Assembly (NCBI RefSeq): GCF_019399895.1
Contig: NC_091873.1
Coordinates: 876,001-940,000, forward strand
Direction: 5' to 3'
DNA: 64,000 bases
Source of the DNA: Cardiocondyla obscurior
Taxonomy: Eukaryota; Arthropoda; Insecta; Hymenoptera; Formicidae
Part shown: in pieces, positions 25,801 through 33,925 of the stretch
How the letters are laid out: every line of letters starts with the position of its first letter
Numbering within the stretch: the stretch's first letter is position 1
Position numbers and translations under genes: made by a program
The notes under the pieces: model-generated
The model's input: only the letters and a program-made list of their open reading frames with translations
Database searches by the model: none
Told to the model about the DNA's origin: nothing

Positions 25801-27268
25801 TAATCGATAACAGTTTCGCAGTTAACGCTTCGTCGCGATTCTGTGCTGCAATTTTCAACGCCTTGCTTTCATCGTCGACGGCACCATGCTTCAACAATAA
25901 GTCTGTAATCTTCACGTCGCGATTCTGACACGCGATCGTTAATACATTCGAATAGCTACCATCGGGATCGTTCTGGTCGTACGGAACTTTGACAGGTAAT
26001 TCGAGATTAGCGCCCGCTTGAAGAAGAGCGTTCACCACCTCAGTATGTTTGCCTCTCACGGCCGCATGTAACGCTGTTTCGCTGCCGTTATTACAATAAA
26101 GATCTAGATTCACTGGGTATATCATTTTATCGTCCTTTTTGTCTGTAGGTGCCTTGCTGCGGAAATTCAAAGACGACATCAGTCTCTGAATACCACTGGA
26201 AATTTTACGTTTTGATACCGGAAGTTGTTGCGTGCCACTCACGCCATCCTCTTCTTTGGTTGTTCTCGCTTTTACCCGATAACTTAATAGAAATTCAACG
26301 CACTTGATGTTGCCCAGCATGCTGGCTATATAGAGCGCATGCTGACCAGTGACATCTTGCGCGTTAATGTCAAACGGTAGCTCGTATTCAAGTTCACCGG
26401 ACGGATCCTTGTATCGTTGATAAATATGCTGCGGATATTCAAACTTGAGCAGCGCGTCGATCACCAAATGATGGCCATTTATTGTCGCTGCATGAATCGG
26501 CAACCAGCGCTCCACTGTAAACTGCTGCGTCTGCTTGGGAAAGTGCCGCAGCAGCAGCTCGACAATTTCTAGCTTGCCGTGATAACACGCTATGTATAAC
26601 GGGCAGTACTTGGTCACCGGATGACTCCTGCAATCGGCTCCGTGGTCCAGCAGCAGCCGAACAATATCTTTATGGCCGCTCTCGCAGACGACGAAAAGCA
26701 ACGTGTTCGCACCATTCGGTGCCATGTTTACTACGCATTCCAGATCGGTCGACAAGCCTTGGATGATATTCCGGGCGGCCACGGTATCGCCTTGAATGCA
26801 AGCCGCGCGCAGAGAAGCGTGGGTCGCTTGCTTCGCAATCTCGTACTTCTCGGCCGCCGCTTTAAGAAGATGGATGCAAGAGTCGTGATTGCTTTTCTCG
26901 GCAATGTCGAGCGGCTTCAGACCCTCGTCGTCGCGGATCATGAGATCCGCGTTGAAGTTTAACAGCTTCTCGACATTGCTGGCATGACCATGTTCCGTGC
27001 AGACGTGTAGCGGCGTCCGATGATGACCGCGAGGGCCGCAGGTGACGTTCGAATCAGCCCCGGCGTTTAGCAGAACGTCCAAGCAACGAGAATTATCCGT
27101 GATCGCAGCTGCGTGCATCGGCGTTCTGCCCCAGGAGTCTTTACTATTAATGTACTGAGCATGTTCGCCGCGCAGCAAGTCTTCTAGCAACTCAGCGTTA
27201 TCCCAGAGCGCGGCTTGGTGCAACAACCGGCCTGGGAAATCCTCGTCAATCGGCGTATAGTCTTCCAT
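19805..27268 (-). CDS. Lrrk: Leucine-rich repeat kinase (LRRK), ROCO family
   Basis: One 7464-nt exon encodes 2487 residues. The ATG at 27268 (MEDYTPIDED) is chosen because a splice acceptor (TTTCGTAG) ends 8 nt upstream; in-frame sequence further 5' is intronic. Approximate order: ankyrin repeats (20-480), leucine-rich repeats (560-1000), Roc GTPase (1030-1220), COR (1230-1560), kinase (1800-2060), WD40-like propeller (2060-2487). Visible motifs: P-loop GIQGIGKTS near residue 1039, switch II DFGGQREYY near 1118, THYD near 1174, glycine loop GRGAFGF near 1803, VAIK lysine, YRDLKSEN catalytic loop near 1949, and DYGIS in place of DFG near 1979. YRD and DYG are typical of LRRK proteins. The Arg of QSRAPNSP appears equivalent to human LRRK2 R1441. 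Insects have one LRRK for the vertebrate LRRK1/2 pair; roles include Rab phosphorylation and vesicle and lysosome traffic. All key residues are intact. Confidence 0.96.
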   Translation of the reverse strand: MEDYTPIDEDFPGRLLHQAALWDNAELLEDLLRGEHAQYINSKDSWGRTPMHAAAITDNSRCLDVLLNAGADSNVTCGPRGHHRTPLHVCTEHGHASNVEKLLNFNADLMIRDDEGLKPLDIAEKSNHDSCIHLLKAAAEKYEIAKQATHASLRAACIQGDTVAARNIIQGLSTDLECVVNMAPNGANTLLFVVCESGHKDIVRLLLDHGADCRSHPVTKYCPLYIACYHGKLEIVELLLRHFPKQTQQFTVERWLPIHAATINGHHLVIDALLKFEYPQHIYQRYKDPSGELEYELPFDINAQDVTGQHALYIASMLGNIKCVEFLLSYRVKARTTKEEDGVSGTQQLPVSKRKISSGIQRLMSSLNFRSKAPTDKKDDKMIYPVNLDLYCNNGSETALHAAVRGKHTEVVNALLQAGANLELPVKVPYDQNDPDGSYSNVLTIACQNRDVKITDLLLKHGAVDDESKALKIAAQNRDEALTAKLLSIKAHPDSEYKINKKAMTECTQSSHFSALSSFGHVTYSALFPKTPTMINWHNQQCRLSQIRLQWLIDAVLHVNKKLSPRNNDLVLYAITRIDISHNSITSVPSTIFYLQSLRNLNLAQNKIDTLTADSKNPKDKLCPVLEEMYLQDNRLEQLPEFIMNLPALEIMDVSNNKLQRLPQNLWRAPKLKELNASFNLLRDLPSQASQNVLRKPQRGDEAQQNGTNFRGLAAMPRIESMEFDSFTKIANAQVIEMERPHVWINSIQVSERMSDDTENGNKSVLASLNLAHNLFNSIPVALPCLAVSLVRLNMAYNSLRSMSHITSYPASLKQIDLSNNQITRWPSLPQVDSADSMEQANTACYCPVANAQSPSIVPSHRQTPASMRDIVLQSVCIHRRHLRLENLRTLILANNLLNRIQLTSYDDGEMPCLEEDRADADRESKTGHSGSKLYLLFPNVSMLDISNNQLREIPHNIYELNNLSVLNISGNNEVVELPPQMGLLGRLWNLNTQGCRLQEPLKSMIESKKYKTMDVIGYLKSILEDAKAYARMKLMIVGIQGIGKTSLLEQLRQEGEVPNKKKASEHWAKRMGNKNINAKTAKGTTISTVGVDIGDWIYEKKVRGQSSHGSVYFRTWDFGGQREYYATHQYFLSKRSLYLVVWRITDGLKGVSEIFQWLVNIQSRAPNSPVIIVGTHYDVSNEHSEGLQQYIRDKFINVVDAEKCGLPKVMETIEVSCKTRHNIKMLCNLIYDVVFSLKSPGSKELLLEQKVPASYLALEDVVIQLAHDKKLSGLDPVLKADQYYAAVNNELEKLHRSFRDPAELHQATLFLHENGIILHYDDATLKDLYFLDPQWLCDMLAHVVTIREINPFARSGIMKLDDIQHVFKSSTISSIDTQGYIVSLLNKFEVALTWDCRTLLIPSLLPTEEDILRNNQIIKVPVKTRGWHVRAKKITSPTYACLSSSSGDNKNNAECVLTSRSQPDCSVTRLLLMSYFPSGFWSRLVTRILADDAIVDIVMSFLAPFKDFVDDNIFASLLDLQAEWVLWQTGIELRYSGITLLRLKEVCYNLKNSPYDYRQFKFKLKQDGIWCTVDLKNSAILEIWFPVDTLVIKQPIMSDSVDEEPMGYQAIVVEPRPESMPQLMALIVDHIDILLEDWYPTLGTRFVHTSEGKLLVTRLIPCPRCLLGNTENGDSESSDSDGRLIDDIQKYCAVNRTERQSQDSYKSDGDSGVGYDSLTSSRMPSFEGHPDVSRQQSSSHSENTLAYSWMVEECILAAYSNKPISCPKHSEIPLSHVAPDIIFMDLGAKHLIKSEDLKRGKLLGRGAFGFVFRGSCRLPGTHVRADVAIKMLQPVSPGPNSTQSAVLAYKASQSKWDRDPLQYACKAYCMARQELNILLTLRHSNIVPLIGIVVSPLALVLDLAPQGALDAVLKNYRRSGAKLDPYTLQAIILQVAKAVEYLHQQHVIYRDLKSENVLVWQMPLPFQENPEAVHVKVADYGISRLTLPTGAKGFGGTEGFMAPEIIRYNGEEEYTEKVDSFSFGMFIYELVTLRQPFEGHEAVKECILEGGRPSLMHRETFHPCYALDLMVICWAQNPKDRPTASQIVSIASAPEFTHLIDITLLTERTQVTAVTMTGYCGGSGNDATDNFNGEEIWFGHNNGEVDMLLGSQKGWLRHVRIETPVIPYAMCGVDGYIWIGDNAGQVHVYLCSNFGCVASYSLETDHSRESKVVGLIHLEQLKQFAVALHSGRIFLLSNTFMQMKKTDVTSSSSSGCSETTCHGADVKTYSLAAVGKRRRVLELWVGQSYGRISVYTLKDGNLIDTTQLFHCTADTTMKNLFATYLISAVTENLIFSYTYPGCVVYQWDVDSRQIVNKLDMSKLVPCSESLKSIAIEENLSTEKCQVTALEASCGQLYIGTTWGCIVVAECGTLRPVTVFRPFEGKVCQIVSLKSTDKKKTVLATVGQGYRSLISRYTDFPFKTLENEELRHGMYTLLWRSENWSAA

Positions 27269-29597
27269 TGCAAAACCTACGAAATAAACCACTCTTAAAA
27301 TTGCATAACAAGAAAAAAAATCCCTTAAACATTTTTAAAAAGTATAATTAAACCTTGAAAACAAGTCTTCAATTTTTAATACTCAAATCCATTCTCATTA
27401 GTTTCCAATTACTGAATTATTCAACATCATATTATTATTATCATCATACTTGTCACATTCTGCATCGTTTATATACATCACACTGTCGTTATTAAAAGTA
27501 CCTGTTTAATGAGAAAAAATTTATTCCATGTTAATTAATAACTATCAAAGTTATCAAAGCGATCCAAAATAAATGACGAGCGCAGAGATGGATTTCTCCA
27601 ATTAAGATCTAGAGATTAGTGGTCATTAATGTAATCAGGCACTTACAAATCTTGTTTATAGCCCCGTTACATGGCCGCAAACGCCACTATTATTTTTATT
27701 CCAGATTTTGTCGTCGCCTCCACGGTGCATTCTGCAACACATCAAACGTGTTAGAAACATTTGAATAATATTAACAGCTTAAATTATACGGCATTTTTAA
27801 CCGTTACTTTGCTAACAAGCTGCAGATCGATGCACTCGATGTAGCCGAACTCTGCCGCTGGAGAGCTCAAATCCGGACTTACGCTGGCTCGGTGAGGCTT
27901 CGCGAAAGCTGTAACGCAAGCAGCACACTTTTCATTTATTAAAGCCGTTGCAATTACGAACAATCTCGCGAAAATCTAATTAAATGCAATTTCTCGACAC
28001 AAAATACCTAATCAAAGCATTAAAAAAAAAATACTGCAATACTTAAGTAAGAACAAATTTATTTGAAATAAGAATAGATGATTAATGTCAATGATATTAA
28101 TGGAAATTATAAAAAGAAACTCTTTGTTGTTTAATTGAACAGGAAAATTATTCTTCTGTAAATGAGAGAGCTTGCCGGATGGTTTCATTTAAATCGAGAA
28201 ATTCGCTAAGTAAACAAGTGAAAATGTTGTGCCATTAAAAAAAATTAAATAAAATTCTACGGGTCGGGAAATTCTCGCGTTTCGGTAAAAGGCATGCACA
28301 GTTTCTCTCGATATACAAACAAGAAAGTTAATAGAACCGTTGTTGAAAAAAAAAAAAAAAAAAAAAAAAAAAACATTTGATTGAGCGCTTTTTCTAAATC
28401 GGACAAAGACGAATTCTTTGAAGAAGAAGAGGGAAAAAAAAACTGCATGCCATATAACTTTGAAATAAAAGAGTTCGCTCCAGTTCGACGATCCAATTTA
28501 AATCGACCCATCCGGTAAGCAAGGAAAAATACCCACGTGAATAGAAAATAAAAGCCTGACGATAAGTATTTGAAAAGGGAATACGGTTTTAAAGAAGAGG
28601 CTGACATTTCAAACCATCGCGGTATTCTCGCGCGAGGGGCAGAGAGGAGAAGAAGAGAAAAAAAAGCCGTCGCGACAGTATTCTAACCTTCATGTTTAAT
28701 TGTTCGTGAATTAGGGGGTGGGGAAGGAAAAAAGAAACTGTTATGAAAGCGAGAGCGTCGCGATTCAACGAGCGTGAAAATCCCCCTCTCGCAAGTATCG
28801 AGAAAGATTTCCGGCGCGGAGATTCTCGCGGTGGTTTTCCTGATCGTGAAAATCCCGGAGAATATTGCCACCGACGCGCGGCAGGCTGGCAAATCAGCTG
28901 ACGAGCTGCCACGGCCGCGGTGCCAATTAACTCAATCGAATCAATTGACAATCCAGTTAACGATTCGGTCTACGATTCTGTTGGCGATCGAATCAACGCG
29001 GAGCCTTCGGATTTTTTTTTTGGCCTATCTAATACCACGCGCGTTTGATTTTCCATCGCGTTTACCTTTGCCATTTAACTTGTGAGCCGGCGGAGTCAGC
29101 GGTGTAGAGTCGTACGTCGCAGGCGAGCCTCGTTTTCCCGGAAAATCGGGAGCTCGCGGCCGCGACGCGGACGACACTCGCGCGAAAACATTCCTGGCCT
29201 CCACGAGTCCGTTGTTAACGGAACGAAGTAAAAGTAAACGGGACTGTTATCGTGCAACGACGCGTACTGATGTAAGAAGTCTGAGAGTGCCGAGAATGGA
29301 CGCGCTAATGGTCCACTGGCGCCTTCGTGAGTATAATCTTATGCTTAGAACTACGTCGCAAAATGTCGCTCTATCGAGTAAGTAGGAAATTTTGATGCCG
29401 CCTGTGCGAGTGGGTTAAAGGTTTCGGCAAACGCTGGTAGAGGCTTGAGAGTTGATGTAAATAAATGGTAAATAAATGGAAATGAACGGCATGCGTGAGT
29501 AAGAATAACAACAATAAGATATTACATTAATAAATGGTATACCTTACATAGCGCGACAGCTGCAATTATTTTACATGATCGTGGTTGAGTAGATGTA
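27269..29597. other. Head-to-head upstream region of LRRK and MED6
   Basis: The first part is AT-rich and is probably an intron upstream of the LRRK coding exon, since an acceptor ends at 27277. From about 28600 to 29350 the sequence is CpG-rich, which suggests a shared promoter with non-coding LRRK first exon(s) on the minus strand and the MED6 leader on the plus strand. A 27-bp A run lies at about 28346-28373. No exon boundaries could be fixed for the LRRK leader. Confidence 0.45.
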
Positions 29598-30224
29598 ATG
29601 ATGATGCCTGGAAAAACTCCGGTACAAGGTAAGAGTGCGAATTTTGGTGAACTTGTAACCCTTAATCGACGCTTAATATTTAATAATTTATAATACATGT
29701 GCTTAATAATTTATAATAATTGACGTTCGATAACTCGTGTTGTTCTCACAGAAAATCCCTTGGGCCTGTCCTGGCATGACAGTGCTTGGATTCCTGTCCT
29801 CAATCCCAGCAACATCATGGATTATTTTTCTGAAAGGAGCAATCCATTTTATGATAGAACTTGCAACAATGAGATTATCAAGATGCAGCGTCTAAGTCCT
29901 GATCAATTGACGTAAGTCTTCTTAATTTATTTTCCAAGTTAGATGTTTAAACATTTTTCTAGTAAGCATAACTGTACCAGGCATTATTTTCTAGCAATAT
30001 GACAGGCTTGGAATATATTTTACTGCACGTGCAAGAGCCAATTCTGTATGTGATTAGAAAGCAACATCGACATTCACCAACCTTAGCTACACCAGTGGCT
30101 GATTATTATATCATAGCTGGTGTAGTTTATCAAGCTCCAGACTTAGGTTCTGTTGTAAGTTCTAGATTGGTAAGTGAAATAAATTGTATACTTTGTCAAA
30201 ATACTGATTCCCAATAGCTAATTT

Positions 30225-30255
<31 letters not shown>

Positions 30256-30858
30256 GTATGTATATATAACTTTTCAGCACAGTATACATGGTGTCCATTT
30301 ACTATGAAACATTCTGTATATGTGACATTATCATTGTTTGATATGTTGTGCTTAAAAGATGTATCTTGCATAGTTATCTACTGTTCACCACCTGGAATCA
30401 GCTTTCGATGAAGCAAGCTCCTGTTCGCGCTATCATCCGAGTAAGGGCTACTCCTGGGACTTTAAAAATGGCAAGGCTTTGGCTGCTAAGAAAGAAACAC
30501 CGGTACGCGAGGAACCTAGTTCATTATTTCAACGGCAGAGAGTGGACATGCTGCTCGCAGAGCTTACTCGTAAATTTCCATTACCGATGCCAAAACCAGT
30601 ACATCAAGCAACAGAGGCTTGTATGTGCAACATAATTTTTTATATATTGTACATATAGTATATAGATACATATTAAACTATTATATATATATATATATAT
30701 AATAGTTTATATATATATTATAATTTTATTTCCAATTTTATCTTAATATCATCATTGTTCCTTTTTTTATTATTTTAGCCGTGGAAGTTAAGCAGGAAGT
30801 GAAGACAGAGAAGAAAGACATGAAACCACCGCCAGAAAAAAAACCTAGAATTAATTAA
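29598..30858 (+). CDS. MED6: Mediator of RNA polymerase II transcription subunit 6
   Basis: Five exons, 29598-29628, 29752-29911, 29995-30169, 30374-30620 and 30779-30858, sum to 693 nt and encode 230 residues. The start is the first of three tandem ATGs; an ATG just upstream (29593) is followed at once by a stop. Hallmarks of MED6 are all present: LGLSWHDSAWIP, the DYFSERSNPFYDRTCNNE block, ADYYIIAGVVYQAPDLGSV, SAFDEA followed by RYHPSKGYSW, and EEPSSLFQRQRVD. The C-terminus is lysine-rich and ends PPPEKKPRIN. MED6 is a conserved head-module subunit of Mediator and acts in the nucleus. An AATAAA at 31016-31021 could end the transcript. Introns 3 and 4 contain (TA)n/(TGTA)n tracts. Confidence 0.96.
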
Positions 30859-31015
30859 TAATAAAGCTAAATTAAATATTACGTTTGTATTAAACTTAAC
30901 GAATTTATAAAATAATAGAGAAATGAAATAAGAGAGAATGCGATAATATCTACCGAACAATATAAATATCGTATAACACGCACGTCGCTTTTTCGTTAAA
31001 CGCACATTTTTATGC

Positions 31016-31021
31016 AATAAA
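31016..31021 (+). terminator. MED6: Poly(A) signal AATAAA of MED6
   Basis: AATAAA lies 158 bp after the MED6 stop, within AT-rich sequence and before the next gene starts at 31298. Confidence 0.45.
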
Positions 31022-31297
31022 CGTTTAATTAATATTAAGTGCGGAATTACAAGTATAAAGAAATATTGCAATTTCGCGACTACAGAAATTTTCGCAGTCC
31101 AATAGAAAAATAATTTAAAATTAAAATAGAAAATAAAAGATGAATAAAGGCAAAAAGCTGATTGCAAAGATCGATTACCGTCGCGTTGTTCAATTTGCAC
31201 GACGATTCGCTCGCACCTTCAGCGCGGCATAGGATTTGCGAAAGAAAAATTATCTTTTTAAATCGCGCGGATCGTATATACGGCGCGACACACTGTT

Positions 31298-32744
31298 ATG
31301 TCGGAAGTGATATGCGACGCGAATACGTGTGGCGGCTGCCGATATCTGGAGCAGGACGACTGGCCGGCGAGCCTCGCGGAGTTCCTGGCGAACTGTCAAC
31401 ACACGAAATGCAAGGTGGTCCGCCTGGTCCGTCAGCAAATAAGTAAACTGCAGAATATGCAGGTACGGGTCCCCGCATTTCCCGTAATTGGATGCGATCG
31501 ATCTCCCCGGCACGTTCTCCGCGCTACGAAAATCCACCCTAGCACCAAACGGCGTTTGGAGAACGCCACTCTCTTCATTTTAAGATACAACCCCCAGTGG
31601 TGCGTGAGTTTATGCGCGCGCGTTGTTGATTTTACCTTTACACGCGATAATTCGACGCGTTTGTGGAATTTGCTGGAGAAATTAAACATGCACGCTTCTG
31701 CCGATAGTTGGACGTAAGAAATTAAATAACGTGTCAACGTTTTATATCTGAGAGAAAGGGATGAACGCTGTGCCGTTTAAATTATTCAAATTTGCGCGAA
31801 AGTTGGATAAATGCCCTTTATTAATTTTTTGTTCAAAAAGTTAACCTTTTAACCCATTAACAATTTTGTTGAAGAAAACATTTCTGTTGTAGTACGAGGC
31901 TGTCCTGGCCACAAGAGGTGAGATGCGCGAGAAAACGCATAACGAAACGTCCAATAAAATGCAAGATATGCTCGAAAAGTTGCACAACGGAGCGTTCGAT
32001 GAAATACAAGATATGTTCAAGAATGACGTCCACGAGGTGTACGAGCCGGACGACGACCTAAGGGAGGCAAAAGTGGAACAGGCGTTCAACGAGTCACACG
32101 GCAAATTAGACGAGGCACAGAAAACGGTTGCGACCACGAGGCAAACAGTCAGAGTGGCGAACACAATTGAGGTGAGAAAAAAGGCAGATTCCGCGGCTTT
32201 GATTGTTCAGAATTTCTCCCCAGGCTAATCGGTTATTAACGAAGTAAAGTTCGCCGCTAATGGGATAAAAATACACTTCTCACCCTTCGTGCGTTTCGCG
32301 AGAGGACGTGATATCGATTGCGCGGCGTTTCGTGATGTTTAAAGAACAAAAACAGATTTCTAATATGGTAGTAATGAGAGCGGTGTAATGGGTAATAGAA
32401 TTATTATTATTATTATTAGCTCTTTCGGGTAAAATTAATAGCTCGGCTTATTATATATACACTCTGGATGTTCTCTGACGACCGCGCATGTCTAGGACGC
32501 GGCGACCGCATCCTTGCGCCGCGCGGCGTCTCCTGGGAGAGCGGTGGACCGCAAGTGGATGCTGCGGATCCTGGATCGCGTTCGTCATCGAGCGCATTTG
32601 ATACTGGCGGCTGCTGCGGTCGGTGTGATAGTCTGGACCGCTTTGGTGTACGGTGTCTTCCTGGGAGCGACGGCCTGCGGAAGCGGTCGCACCTGTTCTC
32701 GGTTGCCTCCCAAGTATACGCAGGCCAAACGCACTCTATTTTAG
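31298..32744 (+). CDS. Uncharacterised single-pass membrane protein (230 residues)
   Basis: No family is recognised. Three exons, 31298-31462, 31893-32171 and 32496-32744, join in phase 0 with consensus sites (CAG/GTACGG, TTGTAG, GAG/GTGAGA, TCTAG). Residues 1-55 hold a small cysteine array (C6, C11, C14, C33, C38), with no signal peptide. Residues 56-148 are charged and helical, likely coiled coil, with M/L/F heptad-like spacing. Residues about 183-207 form one strong membrane segment (LILAAAAVGVIVWTALVYGV), flanked by Arg/Lys on its N-side and followed by a short CGSGRTC tail. The positive N-side suggests a type II or tail-anchored protein with the coiled coil in the cytosol. The coding call rests on phase-consistent splicing across three exons and contrasting composition with the flanks; alternative 5' exons are possible. 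Confidence 0.6.
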
Positions 32745-33925
32745 CTGTATTATATACAGCATTATTCATCGCACCCTCTCCATAATTAAAGTTAACCGAG
32801 ATTTAACCTGTCTCACTTGCACGCGCGCTGGGAAGAGACGAAAAATGATTTATCAACTGGTCAGTCAACTTTAATGTCGAGAATTATATAAATCGATTTG
32901 TAAAAACGTTTTTTTTTTTTGTGAAAATTGCGAGATAAAGTACTATTTTAAGATTTATTTTTATAAAATATCGAATAAATATCTTCTCTAAAATAAAACG
33001 TTAATTTTTGCAAGAAAATATTAAATTAGTCATTATAAGCAAAATCTTGATGGGTACAATATTAAAACTAAATTTATATTTTAACAGTATCTCCTCTGCA
33101 GTTTCTTAATCTTAAAAAGGATAGTTTAATCGAATTTAGTTGTTAAAAAGAAAATAAAGTCAGGAGTAATATCATTATGAAACAGGAGTTATAAGGAGAC
33201 TTATTAGATTATTATAATTAAGACGCTAAAATGAAATATACTTGGAACGTATCTGTCATCTTAATGCATTAATAAACAACGATATACTTATTTACTGGAA
33301 ACATATATTAATATTTATGGCGAGACGGATGAATTCGGGAGGTTGTTAAAATAGAAGAACGTATAAATAAATTTTTCTTTGACATTTAGAAATAATTCAG
33401 AAATGAAAAAAGAAAAAGAGACTAGAGTACATGCAACTGGAAGTAGCGCAGTCGCGTCAGCCATGATAGCGCTAGGAAATGACGAGACGTTTCAAGACTT
33501 GACACAAAATATATTAAACTTGGAATAGTACACCACGTGTAGCGTTTGGTTAAATTATGCGACTAGGTCGCGACGACTCCGCGACTTCTCGCCCCGGTCT
33601 CGCGCTGGATCGCCGTGGAGATCCTAGGACTCTCGATGGCCTCGGGATGAGATCGTGGCGTGCGCCACGATATGCTACGATATGCTGATATGTCTGCTAC
33701 GATATCGTCATCGTGATATGTCACACCGGCGTGAGTTAGCAGGCGAGACACGAGATTCGTTGACTTTGTCATCTGCGCCCGTCGGCGCGTGGTACAGTTT
33801 TCAGTCTCCCGAAATTGATCATCCTCATACACGATATTCCATGTATGTGCACGAGTTTGTATGTCCGTGTGTGTGTGTGTGTGTGTGTGTGTTCTGTGTT
33901 TCCCGGTTCACTCTGGCGATCAAGT
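32745..33925. other. Convergent 3' flank of the unknown membrane protein and the sidestep-like gene
   Basis: AT-rich, with no supported coding region. The right end (33600-33925) is the likely start of the sidestep-like 3' UTR. It contains a cluster of short imperfect repeats around the words ACGATATG and GATATG (33665-33720) and a (GT)13 run. Confidence 0.5.
33867..33892. repeat. (GT)13 microsatellite in the sidestep-like 3' UTR
   Basis: An uninterrupted GT run starts about 34 bp beyond the stop codon of the minus-strand sidestep-like gene, so the transcript would carry (AC)n just after the stop. Confidence 0.85.

Noticed and set aside
27269..27292. Eight-residue N-terminal extension of LRRK upstream of MEDYTPID
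   Set aside because: The frame would start at a non-ATG codon and crosses a clear splice acceptor (TTTCGTAG); it is intron sequence.
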